This document shows positions 10,950-23,707 of a stretch of DNA of 64,000 bases, in pieces. This DNA is from Erythroxylum novogranatense. Taxonomy: Eukaryota; Streptophyta; Magnoliopsida; Malpighiales; Erythroxylaceae. Below the pieces are notes generated by a model that was not told the DNA's origin, did not search any database, and was given only the letters and a program-made list of their open reading frames with translations. The stretch's first letter is position 1, and every line of letters starts with the position of its first letter. The position numbers and the translations under genes were made by a program. The DNA lies in assembly GCA_029891385.1 (NCBI GenBank), contig CM057225.1, forward strand, positions 77,339,887 to 77,403,886, in the 5' to 3' direction.

Positions 10950-11858
10950 CTATCTTGAAGCATACGCAATTACCCTGCCATGCTGCATCAAAACAAAACC
11001 TAATCCATACTGAGAAGCATCACTAAAGACCTCGAAACCTCCAATCCCTAACGGCAGAGCTAACACCGGTGCAGTGGTCAACCGATGTTTCAGTTCCTCA
11101 AAACTCCTCTGACACTCCTTAGTCCATCTGAAAGCCACACCCTTCCTCAAAAGTTTTGTCAAAGGGGCGGAGATCAATGAGAACCCCTCGACAAACCTCC
11201 GGTAATAACCGGCCAATCCTAGGAAACTCTGAACCTCAGACACATTCCTAGGAACCTCCCAACTCATCACTGCCTCAACCTTATGAGGATCCACCTGAAT
11301 ACCCTCACCAAACACAACATGACCCAGAAACACTATCTCATCCAGCCAAAATTCACACTTGTTGAATTTGACGAACAACTGTTTATCTTTCATAAGCTGC
11401 AATACAATCCTCAGATGCTCTGCATGCTCCTGTCTATTCCTCGAATACACCAAGATATCATCAATAAACACGATAATAAACTGATCAAGGTAGGGCTGAA
11501 AAATCTTATTCATCAAAGCCATGAAAGCTGTCGGGGCATTAGTCAACCCAAACGGCATCACTAAAAACTCAAAATGCCCATACCTGCTCCTGAAAGCACT
11601 CTTAGGCAAATCGACCTCTGCTATCCTCAACTGATAATACCCCGATCTTAGATCTAACTTAGTAAACACTCGAGCTCCCTGCAACTGATCAAATAAGTCA
11701 TCGATCCTAGGCAGTGGATACTTATTCTTCACTGTCACCCGATTCAACTGCCTATAATCGATGCACAACCTCAAGGTCCCGTCCTTCTTCTTCACAAACA
11801 ACACTGGAGCACCCCAAGGTGAAACACTCGGCCTAATAAACCCCTTATCCAGCAACTC
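10950..11858 (-). pseudogene. Gypsy reverse transcriptase and RNase H start (element B)
   Basis: About 300 codons open. RT motifs in order: [73 protein letters not shown] and the catalytic FIDDILVYS. The connection and RNase H start follow ([33 protein letters not shown] with the first catalytic Asp). The stop at 10950-10952 falls between the first RNase H strand and the rest. RT copies element RNA into cDNA; sequence and domain order place it in the Ty3/gypsy chromovirus group. Confidence 0.95.
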
Positions 11859-12566
11859 CTAAAGCTGATTCTTCAGCTCCCTCAGTTCCACAGGTTCCAT
11901 CCTATACGGAGGTATCGATATAGGAGCGGTATCTGGAATGAGGTCAATCGAGAACTCCGTTTTCTGATCCGGTGGCAAACCCGGTAACTCCTTGGGAAAC
12001 ACATCTGGAAATTCCCTGACTATGGGAACATCCTGCAATCTCTGCTCGGCCGTAGAATCCACAACATGAGCCAGATAGGCCTCACAACCACCCTACACTA
12101 ACCTCAAAGCACTCATAAACGAAATCATCCTGGCTGGCACTGCCTGACTAACTCCTCTAAACACTGCTCTAGGCTGACCAGGAGATTCTAGCACAACTTC
12201 CTTGGTATAGCAGTCCATGACGACCCTATGCGCAGTAAGCCAGTCCATCCCTAAAATCAGATCAATCTCCCGAAGGGGCAACACTATCAGGTCTGCACTC
12301 AACACTGCTGAATCAATCCGAATCGGACATCCCTTGCAGACCTCGCCCAAAGCAGTAATACTACCCAAGGGTGTACTCACCTGTAACCCATACTGCAACA
12401 TCTCCCTATCCACATGCAATCTACATGCCAAATGTGGTGCAACAAACGAATGCGTGGACCCTGGATTTATCAATGCAAAAACCTCAAAATCAAAGATCAG
12501 AAGCATACCAGCTACCACATCAGGGGAATCCTGAGCTTCCTGCTGAGTCATGGCATAAAATCTCAC
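11859..12566 (-). pseudogene. Gypsy aspartic protease and linker (element B)
   Basis: The stretch 12566-12093 reads a retropepsin-like domain: the active-site loop is ALINPGSTHSFV, where Asn replaces the expected catalytic Asp, and DLILGMDWLTAHRVVMDCY follows. TAG codons at 12093-12095 and 11859-11861 break the frame. Between them, 12062-11862 encodes the linker before RT (IVREFPDVFPKELPGLPPDQ; TAPISIPPYRMEPVELRELK). Besides the stops, the lost Asp alone would inactivate it. Confidence 0.9.
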
Positions 12567-13660
12567 CTGGGACTGCGATCGGCTGCCCCGTCCCTCAGTC
12601 CATCCAAAAAAATCTCCAGCTCTCCCCCGGGCTCTACCACGGCCCCTCTATCCAGGTCCACCACCGTGACTCTGCTGCACTGTCGCACTGCTGCCAACTC
12701 TCCCGCTCATGGCAGTCTGAGTCTCACCTACAATCAGCGGGCAATCCTTGATCTGATGCTCCATAGAGCCACAAGCTAAACAAGCCCCAGTCCTCCTCCA
12801 AAGCTCACCATCAGCCTCTTCTCCTGAGAATCGACAAATAGGCGGAACTGGCGGCGAGCCTCGCCATGCCACACCACTACCAGACTGCACAAATCTGCCT
12901 CTCTGCCCAAATCCAGACTGTCGCGATCCTCCGGAAGACCTAAAAGTCTTGCTCTGGCGCCTGCTAAAACTCCTACCAGAGCTGCCCTGGCTGTCACTCA
13001 GCCTCTTACCCCTGGACCTCTGACTACCAGACTCTGCCTGACTCTGTCTCAGTAGCTGCTCAACTCTAACTGCAGCAGCCCTCAACTCCACAAACATGCC
13101 CATATCAGATCAGGCCAACCTGGTATGGATCTCCAGATTAAGCCCTCCCTCAAATCTCCGGCACCTATCAGACTCATAGGCAATCAGAACAGAAGCATAC
13201 GCCATATTCTGCTACTGACATAGCACCCTGTCTAAAATCCAGAAACTCCTACATCTTCATCTCCAAATACACCTTGGGTATGTAATTATCCCGAAAGGCT
13301 CTCAGAAAATCTACCCAAGTCAAAACACAGGGTCTGGCGGTACTGCCCGGGACAGTCTTCCACCACTGGTAAGCCGGGCCCTGCAGGAGAGACACTGCAT
13401 AATCAAACCTCTCCTCCTCATCACAATCCATTTGATCAAAGACCCTCTCGGTCCTCTCCAACCAACCTCGGCCTCGGCAGGTGCGTCTTTGCCATAAGTC
13501 CACGACCGCCACGCAGCCCTATCATACCTCCTCTCTTGTCTCACAGGAACTCTAGGAGGCTGCTCCTCAAATGACTCTCTACTAGCTCCAGCAGATCCAT
13601 GGTCAGCTGGTTGATCGACTTGATCCCCAAAGACGGATGACCTACAACAAAACCACAATT
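12567..13660 (-). pseudogene. Gypsy gag with zinc knuckle (element B)
   Basis: Read from the right: a capsid-like Retrotrans_gag region (WLERTERVFDQMDCDEEERF, then LLQGPAYQWWKTV and VDFLRAFRDNYIPKVY), a Gln/Arg/Ser-rich stretch (about 13080-12860), and a CCHC knuckle in ACLACGSMEHQIKDCPLI (C-x2-C-x4-H-x4-C intact, near 12775-12730). TAG codons at 13249-13251 and 12648-12650 and frame changes at about 13200 and 13450 break it. The start codon is not clear; 13658 is a plausible upper limit. Confidence 0.88.
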
Positions 13661-13731
13661 CCGATCAATTTCTGCATTTCTCGCTATAATTCAAGCCTAA
13701 AACTGACTAATCCCAAAAGATGCCAAACCAT

Positions 13732-13743
13732 GCTCTGATACCA
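13732..13743 (-). other. Primer binding site of element B
   Basis: The minus strand reads TGGTATCAGAGC, a perfect initiator tRNA-Met type site, five bases inside the LTR end at 13749. Confidence 0.9.
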
Positions 13744-14100
13744 CCAAATGTAGCGCCCCCTTACCGTAGGGTACACACCGGGACGCCCGCAGGTCGCTCC
13801 GACACGTAACCCACAATAAAGATGCACTACCGAGCAACCAACTAAAATCCATATGGCATCCAAATATAATTATCACTATAAATTGAAACCAAATTTTCTT
13901 TTCATTTCTTTAATCCGAAAATACATAATCATGTCCAAAGCATCGTCTATACAATACACAAAGAAACTGATAACTCCTAACTAGGTCATCCCAAAAACAT
14001 CCCATCTGACCCACCTCTGCGCTATAGCCTCTCTTGCCGATGATCCACAAGGCAGAGAAGACTCTAACAATCTGGAGCTAGGAAACCTACTATCGTTGTC

Positions 14101-14140
14101 CTGAAAAATATAATGCAATGTTAGGTGAGTTTGCGAACTC
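14101..14140 (-). promoter_or_regulatory. Hairpin plus T-tract/AG module (B right LTR)
   Basis: GAGTTTGCGAACTC (14127-14140) still pairs GAGTT with AACTC; the loop differs by one base from the left LTR. In element sense it is followed by TATTTTTCAG ending at 14101. Confidence 0.5.
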
Positions 14141-14311
14141 AGCGAGAAACTATCATCGATGGTCCACCCAACTCATGCATTCACAAATCATATACACATA
14201 ATCACAAAATAGCATTTACAGAAATATCACATGCAATTTCATTTTTCACATTTCGCAGTCAATCATATACATATGCAATACGCATGTAACACTTCCATTT
14301 TCTTTTCGTTT

Positions 14312-14485
14312 TTGTGACCGTGTGCCTGAAACTGTCCCAGTGACGGGCACATTGCATTGAGCCTGAGGCTCTGATAAACGTTGGGCGTGATATGCCCTGA
14401 TACATTGAGCTAGTGGCTCTGTAAACATTAGACCAGAGGTCCTGTGCGTTGAGCTTAAGGCTCTGAGGCATTGCTCCGATCACAA
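14312..14485 (-). other. Multi-hairpin block (B right LTR)
   Basis: Terminal arms TTGTGACCG and CGATCACAA pair except for one G-to-A change. The internal hairpins match those in the left LTR. The first one keeps its TGTCCC/GGGCACA stem although its loop differs (AGTGAC versus AAGGAT). Confidence 0.65.
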
Positions 14486-15039
14486 CTGCCTTTATCTGAT
14501 CATACTTTTATGCATGAGATGCACATGTTCCAATTGCCTATTACACATGCCAATGTACATACAATTTCACACGTATAGCACTTCAATTACAAATTACCGA
14601 TCCTTCGGACACCTTTGGTCCGAACCCAAATTCAATTAAACACGTAACCCTCCATTCTTCCACATGGCATAAACACGTAATTAAACACACAAATATTGAG
14701 GAACCAACTAGGTTACTCACCTGTAACATCCGAGCTAATACCGGGAAGTCTCAGCTACGTCGTAGAATCGACGCTCCACTGGTACCTCTATACAATCAGA
14801 ACATATAGATATTACTAATTATCCAAATTTCCAATGTCAATTATGCACATGAAGCTAATTAATTGCGTACCATACATGTTTATGACATTCTGACACACTT
14901 CTGAAATTTCCCGATCTCAAATTTTAAATCCCAAATTCATAATCTCTAAATTGAATTTAATCCATAACCAATTCAATCCACCAATTCCTAAATCCCCCAA
15001 TTCAAAAACCTCAAAGAAATCAATTTCAGGAATTTGGGC

Positions 15040-15260
15040 TCCCTCACATGGTGAGCAGACCTTTCTCGTCATTTTGCAGACGTGTCGCGTCGCGTCATGA
15101 CGAAACCTTCTCCTCCGCTGTCATGGCGCCTTCTTCCTCTCGTCGCGTGCGAGGCCAAACTACTCATCGCGGTGTGTGATAAATCGTTCGTCATGCGACG
15201 TCTGCTGTCTTGCTTTCATGGCGTGTTCTTCAGCAAGACGTCATGGAGTGCAATCGTAGC
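15040..15260. repeat. Decayed CpG array with CATG motifs (B right LTR)
   Basis: It is the counterpart of 7765-7985. At several sites GTCGCG of the left copy reads GTCATG here (GTCATGACG, TGTCATGGCG, CGTCATGGAG). This is the pattern expected when both cytosines of CGCG are lost by deamination, one on each strand. Confidence 0.8.
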
Positions 15261-16384
15261 AACGCCAAAAACCTAGATTTTTTTCCAGATTTTCGACTCT
15301 ACAACCTTTCCAATCCGATTTCTTCCTTCTCAAAACACTCCCAAACAACTCAATATACATCAAATAACTACTTCCTAACCTTAATTCCATCAAACAACTA
15401 TTATCCCCAAATTATCAACACTAAATCAAGCAAAAAAAACCATCATCCGAAACCCTAACATTCCAATTCTTCAAATAATCAAACTAATCATCAATCTAAC
15501 TCAATAACTTAATAAATCTAACTATCTAAGGCCAGAAAGAAGCAACTTACTTGATTAAAGTCTAAAATCTTCAAGGATCACACTAACCCAAGCTCATCGA
15601 CACCCACGGCAACCATCCAAAACCAAACCCAATAATAACTCTTCCAACACCAAGCCAAAGGATAGATTCAAGGCAAAGGAAAGGAACAAATGGCAAGAAG
15701 GAATCAAGAAGAAATCAAGGGAAGAGATCACGATGAAGGAAGGAGATATTTCTTCTTTCAAAAACAAAGCATCGTGAAAACAAAGAATTCAAAGGGTTAG
15801 GGTTATAAACTAAAGAAAAAATAAGGCTTGTTTGGCAATTTTAATTGCCACAAGTCCAGACCAGCAACCGAAATCCGAATTTCTGATTCTAATTTCTTCC
15901 GAATTCCAATGGTTCAAAACCCTAATTTTTCAAATCAAAATTCTAATCCTCCATTACCATTGGACAATCAAATTCGGAACCGGAAATCAAATTAGTCAGT
16001 CATTAGGTCAATTTTCAGGTCCGGACCTATTGCTCCGAAAATTCCAGAAAAATTCTGATAAATCCTAAAAAATAAAAAACTCATGATCGTATACTCCAAT
16101 TTCATAATTCAATTTCCTAAATCTCATTTCTAACTCAAATTCAATTCTCAAACCTAATTTGACCTAATTATCTCCAATTAAATTTCTCACAGCTCAATTG
16201 CCCTAATCGTCTCCAAATCCAATTTATCCAAATCAAACCGGGAATATGTCATACATGTATGTACGTACGTATGCCAGTGCAATAATTGCCAAATTACCAA
16301 ATTATACATAACTAAATAATGCATGAGCATGCCAAATATGAATGCAATCTACTGTACCCATCCCATCGATGACGAGATGTTACA

Positions 16385-17695
16385 TAAATACTTTGAATTA
16401 ATGCTAGAAACATTGGATTGTCTTGGTTTTATCAATTCTGTGGTGTTTAGTGAGCCTGTCATAGGTTCTATAAAGAACAATCCCTGTTTAATTATCGCAT
16501 CACAAATAAAATCATTACTCTCATATATTGAAACAAAATTTTCAAAATATAAGGAATAACCAGAATATATTAGACAAAAAACAAAAACCATGTTCTTTAC
16601 AATCATAGGTATGTAATAAACGTCCTCCAAATATGACCTATGACCACTAGGAAAATCCAAGATAACTACTCCCACTAATTCTACTAAAACATAGGAGCCA
16701 TCTGCTATCTTGACTTAAAAATGGCCTTTAAGTAGTCTTCTCCTTTGCTAAAACCCCTGTAACGAATTACAAACATGGTTAGTGGTTCTTGAATCTAATA
16801 TCCAAGAAATAGATAAATCTACCACATTTTTGGTTCCTAACAAACTTAAGAAATCCATACCTTGTTTTCTTTTGAGGGACTCTAGGTAGACTAGATAGTT
16901 TTTTTTTTCCAGTGGCACTGTGATGGCCCATCTCATCACAGTGGAAACACTTTCTTTTGATGTTTTCTTTGCCCTTCTTTTTCATGGGTTTGACCTTGAC
17001 CCCTATTTGGGCCTTCTTTTTCATTGGACCCTTCTTCTTTTCCTTGCCCTTACCTTTGGGCTTAGAAGAAAAAGCTACATTAGCTTCTGGCCCATGAGCC
17101 TTAATATTCAATATCTCCTCCGTACTTTATAGGGTATTCATCAACTCACTCCAGGTGTAATCCTTGTTGTTAAGCTCATAGTCTAACTTAAACTGCTAAA
17201 AAGAAGAGTTTAAGCTATTGATGATCATAATCATCTGCCTGTCTGCATCCATATCCGCCCCAAGCATCTCAAACTCAGTGACCGTAGAGATTACCTTCAT
17301 CATATAATCATGCACTGATTCACCAAGTTTTTGTCTGAGATGATAAAAAGTTGGATAGCTTTCACTCTTGTAGACCTAGTCCTCACACCAAACATCTCAT
17401 GTAGGTGATGGACCATTGCACTAGCAGTTTTCATACAAGCAATTTGCTTTTGCAACATGTCATTGACAGAAGCCAGAATATAACATTTAGTAGTCTTGTC
17501 AGCATTCTACCAACACTCATGTTGTTGGACTTGCTCAGGAGCTGAAGCTTCACCCGAAGGTTTGGGCTCACTTTCAATTAACACCCATGAAATACGTTCA
17601 TATTGAAGAACAATGTCAAGGTTGCGTATCCATTCATTAAAATTGTCTCCGTTTTCCAATTTGTTATTAGTAAAGAGCAGGGTGAGAGGATTCAT
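16385..17695 (-). pseudogene. Copia gag and protease, start of integrase (element C)
   Basis: Reading from 17695: MNPLTLLFTNNKL, then FNEWIRNLDIVLQYE, the usual gag start. The gag core continues (DMLQKQIACMKTASAMVHHL) with a frame change near 17340. A zinc knuckle (KCFHCDEMGHH) lacks its last Cys, near 16990-16940. The protease reads SWILDSRTTNHVCNSLQGF near 16785-16750: Arg replaces the Gly of the active-site D-S-G. The stretch 16675-16385 reads SYLEDVYYIP, SGYSLYFENFVSIYESNDFI and LFFIEPMTGSL, the region before integrase. The rest was displaced leftwards by B. Confidence 0.85.
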
Positions 17696-19191
17696 TTTGT
17701 GGTTGATTATTTCTGAAAATATAAATTATTAAAACATGAGCATACTAGTCAACAATTAATGGAACTTTTTATAAAATCATGATGCATGTATGCATGATGA
17801 TAGATTTAACAAAACTTAAAAAATTAAAACATTATACGATGGTTATTTTTCTTATCTATAACATACTAAGTGATGGTGGGCCATCTTATCCATTAAAAGA
17901 AAAACTGGGACCCTCCTACTCAAAAAACTACCAAGCATATCATGCTCAACTTTTTGAGAAACGTCTTAATATGGTCCATACTTTTACCAACAGAGCTACA
18001 GTAGGCAATTTATTGATAAAAAATGTTAAGTGTTTAACCATTTGATTCATACACTAAAGATACCTGCAAATAATGTCTCGGTGGGAGGTCACATTTGTTA
18101 TCAATAAGTGGACTTATCCCTAAGGAGACCCAAACCATGCAAGATCTAGGATCCATGCCCTCCGATGGGGAGTAACACTTCACCACATGCAAATGGGCCA
18201 TCATTTGGAGACCGTGGACTCTCACATGAGCATCCTCTCCCAGTCAATCTTTTTGGGCTTTAAGTTTTAATTACCATCTTGTCTATATGCAATTTATTAT
18301 CCATCCTATATTGTTTCATTATATATATCATACATAATGAATGCATAGCAAGGCCTAGGGTTGGCAATTTTCTAAATGACATGCAATCACATAATTTCAC
18401 ATATTATAAACATTCATTTCTCCATTCATCACATGAACTAATAAAGCCATTTTTGATTGTACATCCTAGAAACATAAAATAAATACAAGCCTTTTAGGCC
18501 CAAAGTATTCTTCTTGGACTTGGATCTTTCGCTTCAAACTCTTTGCTCACATGATCCGGCCCATTCGGTAAACAAAATGTAATGGCACATATAAAAACCA
18601 AATTTTGTCACTTTGAAAAACAAAATTTCAGCACTAGATTTTTAGAAAACCGAATCTTTGTTATGACGAAAAATTCCAGCAGTTGTTTTCATTAAAACCG
18701 AAACTCATTTCATGAAAATAAAAATCAGCACTTAATATTTTATCAAAACCAAAATTTGATTTTTTGAAACAAAAATCCGGCACTTGTTTTTACAATAAAA
18801 ACCGAAATGTGATCCGTTGAAACAAAATTCCAACATCTTTGTTTTCAAAAAACTTATGACAATACACAAAAGGATACACCAAAATGTTTTACCTCTCCAT
18901 TTCTTCAATCCATGGCAGCTCCATCTTCATCATTACATCAATCTGTACATTACAAAATCAAAGAAAACAGAAAAATGAAGCCAAGGAGGAAACATGGTGA
19001 TGATAGACCACCTTCCTTGTTACAACCAAAAAAAGAAATCTTACAAGGTAATTGTAACTTCCATGGATAACCAAAAAAGCAACACATACAACATATATAT
19101 TTCTATCACATAAAAATATGTAGCATACACATAAAAATTGCCAACCCATGCATCAAACATATAGGAACCGAAATCATGCATTAGAAACTTT
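17696..19191 (-). other. Leader of copia element C
   Basis: About 1.5 kb between the primer site and gag with no convincing frame. It holds a degenerate tandem repeat at 18590-18845. A 63-codon minus frame at 18034-18225 is short and shows no domain, so I do not call it. Confidence 0.55.
18590..18845. repeat. Degenerate ~62-bp tandem repeat in the C leader
   Basis: Four to five diverged units, each with AAAACCGAAAT-like, TTGAAACAAAATT-like and CAGCACTTG-like segments, run in tandem. Confidence 0.65.
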
Positions 19192-19203
19192 CTTTGATAC
19201 CAA
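19192..19203 (-). other. Primer binding site of element C
   Basis: The minus strand reads TTGGTATCAAAG, a tRNA-Met-like site, one base inside the LTR that starts at TGTTGG (19205). Confidence 0.8.
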
Positions 19204-19204
19204 T

Positions 19205-19874
19205 TGTTGGATCGAAAAATAAAGCATGCTATATTTGGAGAAATGGTAGATTTCAAAACTTTTATGAAATCATTTTTTCAGCGGAAGCAACAAATCCAAA
19301 TCATCATTCTAATCTATACATGATATGATATAAGGATAATAAAAAACATTAACAAGATGAGGAGTATTACTGACTCTTTTGCTATAGCTTTAAATCTTCG
19401 CTGCACTATCCTCTCCTTCTTTTTGTATCTAAATCCTTTGCCTTTGAATCTTTTCCTTTAGCAATCTATCTTCTCCTTATGGTTGTATCCTCAACCAATT
19501 TGATTTTGCACTTGTTTTTCAAGGACAACTAGGTTAACAAAATCCTTTGGTGGAGGAGATTTTCTTAGAAGAAGATGAACCAAAAATGAAACTCTTTCAC
19601 CCTTGCTTGAAAGGAGAGAGAGTGTCTAAAAACATGCAAGAAGACTTTCTTACACTATCAAATTCGATTATGCATGGAATGGAATAAGAGAGAGGCATCC
19701 AATGCATCACTTGTTTCATTAATCAATCATAAAGCAACCAACAAATGAGAGTCTCTTCATTTATCTTTAAAATGGCTATATGAAAAGCCCATAACCTAAA
19801 ATTGAATTATCAATTTCGATTTTTGTAAGAAGAAAGAAGGAAGATGGTCCATCCAATGTACATCTTTCTTCTTT
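19205..19874 (-). repeat. 5' LTR of element C, truncated by element D
   Basis: It starts TGTTGGATCG next to the primer site. Its outer end is not seen because D begins at 19875. No gene is visible. Confidence 0.7.
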
Positions 19875-22800
19875 TATTGGGACCCAATCTGGAGACAGGA
19901 CCCCAACCGGAAAAACGGAAAGAAATTAAAGGAATGCGAATTCTTAACGCCAAATAACGGAAGAATGCGCATCGGATACAAATCGAATCGGAAGGCAAAG
20001 CAATCGACAACGAAAGTATCGAATCAAAACGAATCGATAACAAAATGGATACGAATCAAATGGTGAATACCTATCGAATAGCGAAAATGAATCCGAATCG
20101 AATCGAAATGAAACAAATCGCTTATTCGAACCGAACACTTTTCCGACATCCGAGAACAAAATCTGATTAGACTATCGCCTTGGAAACCCTAAGACTAACA
20201 AATCCGAAAACGGTATATTTTCTTTCTTTCTTCCTTTCATTTTCATTCAATCTCTTACAAAGTGATACACTTTTTCACTTTGGAAATTGTCAATTTCCAA
20301 TCCTCAATCAAAAATCTCAATACACTCAAATTGTCATATTCAAACTCATAAACATCAATTTACCAAAAATCTTATTCTTATTCTATCTTTGTCATACAAC
20401 CAATTTTATCAAAAATTGGGCAGCATGACAGCTGTATTTTAACAATGCACTGACTCAACTTATGGGACCTAACCAAACCCACATAACACATAACACATAA
20501 CACACTTAAAATTTGAATTGCCCGAAGACATATTTCGAAAACTATTTTTTTTCATATTTTCACATCGTGTCGTACTAGACACATTGTCATTCACACATTC
20601 ACATAAATTCATATGACAATTTAAATGTAAACTTAATCCATCAATCAATCACATAACAATCAAAATCATATTCAATTCACAATCATTCATAAACAAAATT
20701 ACAACACTTTTGATAAATCACCAAAATCATTGAAAATAATAGATGTAACAAATGTATCAATTTCATAATTAATAAAATCCTTCAAGCATAAAGAATTTAA
20801 GAAATTTTAACAATTTATTCAAAATCATTAAAAACAATAAATCTAACCTTTATAACAATTTTCATAATTTCATAAATTTAAATCATTTAAAACTTGTAAC
20901 CATTTTTTTCAAAGCATTAGGAAAACAATACAATTCAATACTTCCTTTCTTTATTTTTTTGAAAACATAAACAATAATTTTGCAAAACTTTTCACTTCTT
21001 GAATTTTCGAAAATTCATAATCAACTTATAATTCGAATTATAAACATATTACCCACCTCATTTCCATGCTAGAACTTTGTCCCAAACTTCAATTTCTCCT
21101 AAGCTTCTCCTCAATTTCCCTAATTGAAGACATAAATCCTAATTAATTAAACATCCAAAATTGAACCAATTAAACCATGCTATCTCCAAAATTGAGCTTA
21201 GAAATCATAAACCTATAACATTTCCAAGCTATCTAAACCAAAACTTCATTAAAAACTCAAGGATCAAAAATCACCTCTTACCTTAAACTCCGCCATTTTC
21301 GAAATTTCTTGGTTCTTTAGGAAGCTCCCATGATCTTCCACCTTTTTTCTTGGAAAAAGCATCAAAACCCTCTTAAAAATGGTAGGAAAATCGAACCCTA
21401 GCATCCTTCTTTCTTCTTTCTTCTTCTTCTCCACCGAGGGCACATCTCTTCTCCTTTCTTTCTCTTCTTCTTTTGTTTCTTTCTTTTAAAAAATTTCGTG
21501 CCTTCTCTCCTTATAAACAGCAGCTCCTTTTCCATGTCATTTAATGAGTGTCAATTGACCATAGTGCCCCGACATGAAAGCCTTATAACTTAACAACTTA
21601 AGTAACCTTCCAATTTTTCCCCTAAATTTTTATTTCAATTCATACTTACTTTACTACATTTTTCTCACCATCAATTTGAAGTAATTTGCTAAAAATTCCT
21701 TCTATATAAATTTTTCTCATTTTCTTAATTTCATAACGCCACTAAAATCATTTAATTTTGTGCACTACGTCAAAAGTTATACTCCAAACATCTCGGACTA
21801 TCATTATGCTAACTCATTTTCCTGTGATTTAATTCCATCCAAAAATTGTCATTCCTAAAGGCTAAATTGGAATTCGAATCCTTCATAAAATTTGTATCCC
21901 TATTTTTCTAGTTTAATCCAAATCAAGAATCACCTCATTTGGATGCCTAGAGCAAAAGTTATCGCCAAAATACTTTCTGATCTTATTAATTCAATACTGA
22001 ACACTAAAACCCGACTTCCATTCAGAAATTGGAAGTCTTAGAGGATAAATTGAATTAACTTCCTTTATAATACTTGTAGCCCCATGTCTCTATTTTATTT
22101 TGCCTCTATAATCAGTTCAATCGGATCTCCACAGATCCCTGAACCATGTTCAGAAAATTTCCCAACTCACTTTGATTAAATCAATCAACCTCAATTTAAT
22201 CTCATAAAATTACAAATTTTCCCTGAGGATGTAGAAAATTGTCTTAGGAATCCAACAATTTGAAAACCAAGTCAATCGGATGTCGGACGGAAAAGATATA
22301 GGCAAAAGATTGAACAACGGTCGGATTAGGAAGGAAAATGACAAAAATAGAAGAAATCAAATGATGTCGCAGCGGGGAGGGAAAACGGCGTCGGATTGGA
22401 GGACGGCCCGGCTCGCCCTCGCTAGCCATTGCACTCGCGAGGGCGAGTCATGACACTCGCCCTCGCGAGTTGAGTCACGACACTCGCGAGGGCGAGGTCA
22501 GTCCTCGCCTGTTACTGTTTCAATATCCCTTTTTTCACATAAATAAATCCGAATTTTCCAAAAATCATATCTCTAGATTCCGAACTTTAAATTTGACAAA
22601 TTTGGTATCAATAGAAAGCTTAAAGGAAGCTCTACAACTTCCATGAATAACTCAAAAATCAATTCCATCTTTAATGTGTTCAAATTTCTAATGAAAGATT
22701 CTGTCCAATTTAATATTTCCCTACACAATCACATAACTTCCAAAATTTCTAACTTTTAACTCCAAGGTCCAAAAATTTCATATTTTATATCACTAAAAAG

Positions 22801-23707
22801 ATCATAAGGCCACCTACAACTTTCATGAAGGACATAAAAGTCAATTTTATCTCTAAGGGAGTCAATCTTTCAGTCAACGATTCTGTCAATCATGCCAAAA
22901 GAATAACAGAAACTTCCAAAAATCATAACTTCACATTCTATAGTCCAAAAATTGCATACTTCACATCAATGAAAAAATAAAAACATAATCTAAAACTTTC
23001 ATGAAGAACATAAACGCAATTTCAAACTCTAACTAAGTCAATTCTTCAGTCAAAGTTTCTACCAAAATAGTGTGTCATCCTATACCACATCCAAACTTCA
23101 TAAATTCATATCTTCCTATTCTCACATCCACAATTAACATATGATACCTCATTGAAAAGCTAGGAAAATCTTTTATAACTTTCATGAAGACCACTTAACT
23201 CAATTCAAAACATATCAATTCAGAATTCGCCTCAAAACACAACATACACAATCCTATACTTAAGAGCATTTTCAAAGACAAAGTAAAATAACCTTAAATT
23301 AGGAAAATCATAAATTCCAATTCCGATATCGAAATATATCATACTTTATGGCGATAGAAAGCTTGCAACATAAGTTACAAGTTTCATGAAGATCATTTTC
23401 TTAAATTCTGCCTAAATCAAAAAGTCAGCTCTCTATCCCCAGAAAGTCAACTTTCTTAATTTCTTTAAATTCTCACACTTTTTTTATTTAAATCTTGCTT
23501 TTCAACTTCATTTCAATCAACTCATCCACTTGAACTTTCATAACCCATACAATTCTACTCAAATATCCAAGTCATCAAAACCAATCAATTCATTTTTCAT
23601 CAATTTCTTTTAAGCATAAATACATCTATAACACAATATATATACCAACACACTCATTCAAGTTTAATTTATATTTCTAAATTTCACTCAAAAATCGGGG
23701 TCCAACA
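19875..23707 (-). repeat. 3' LTR of element D (3833 bp)
   Basis: The plus strand runs from TATTGGGACCC (probably TGTTGGGACCC with one substitution) to CGGGGTCCAACA. Relative to the right LTR it lacks about 970 bp at 20445, which in the right copy holds paired hairpins and the AG module. It retains the palindrome cluster at 22430-22500 that the right LTR has lost. No gene is visible. Confidence 0.85.
22430..22500. repeat. CG-rich inverted repeats in D left LTR
   Basis: ACTCGCGAGGGCGAGT is followed after CATGAC by its exact complement ACTCGCCCTCGCGAGT, and then by a third partial copy. These 16-bp arms could form a strong hairpin or cruciform. The flanks are homologous to LTRs M and N, which carry different palindromes here. 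Confidence 0.9.

Larger units (their letters stand above)
6703..16384 (-). mobile_element. Element B: Ty3/gypsy chromodomain-type retrotransposon
   Basis: On the minus strand: LTR (16384-13749), tRNA-Met primer site, gag, protease, RT, RNase H, integrase with a C-terminal chromodomain-like tail, polypurine tract, and second LTR (9112-6703, truncated by insertion of A). Integrase after RT is the gypsy order; the tail fits the Tekay/Del chromovirus group. LTR ends are TGTAACATC...GCGCTACA. The polyprotein is interrupted by six nonsense codons, so it is dead but still readable. B itself lies within copia element C. Confidence 0.93.
13749..16384 (-). repeat. 5' LTR of element B (complete, 2636 bp)
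   Basis: The plus strand runs from TGTAGCGCCCCC to GATGTTACA. It differs from the left copy by a few percent by eye, except at the CG-rich array where changes are concentrated. It repeats the hairpin module (14127-14140) and multi-hairpin block (14312-14485). The sequence right of 16384 is copia element C. Confidence 0.92.
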
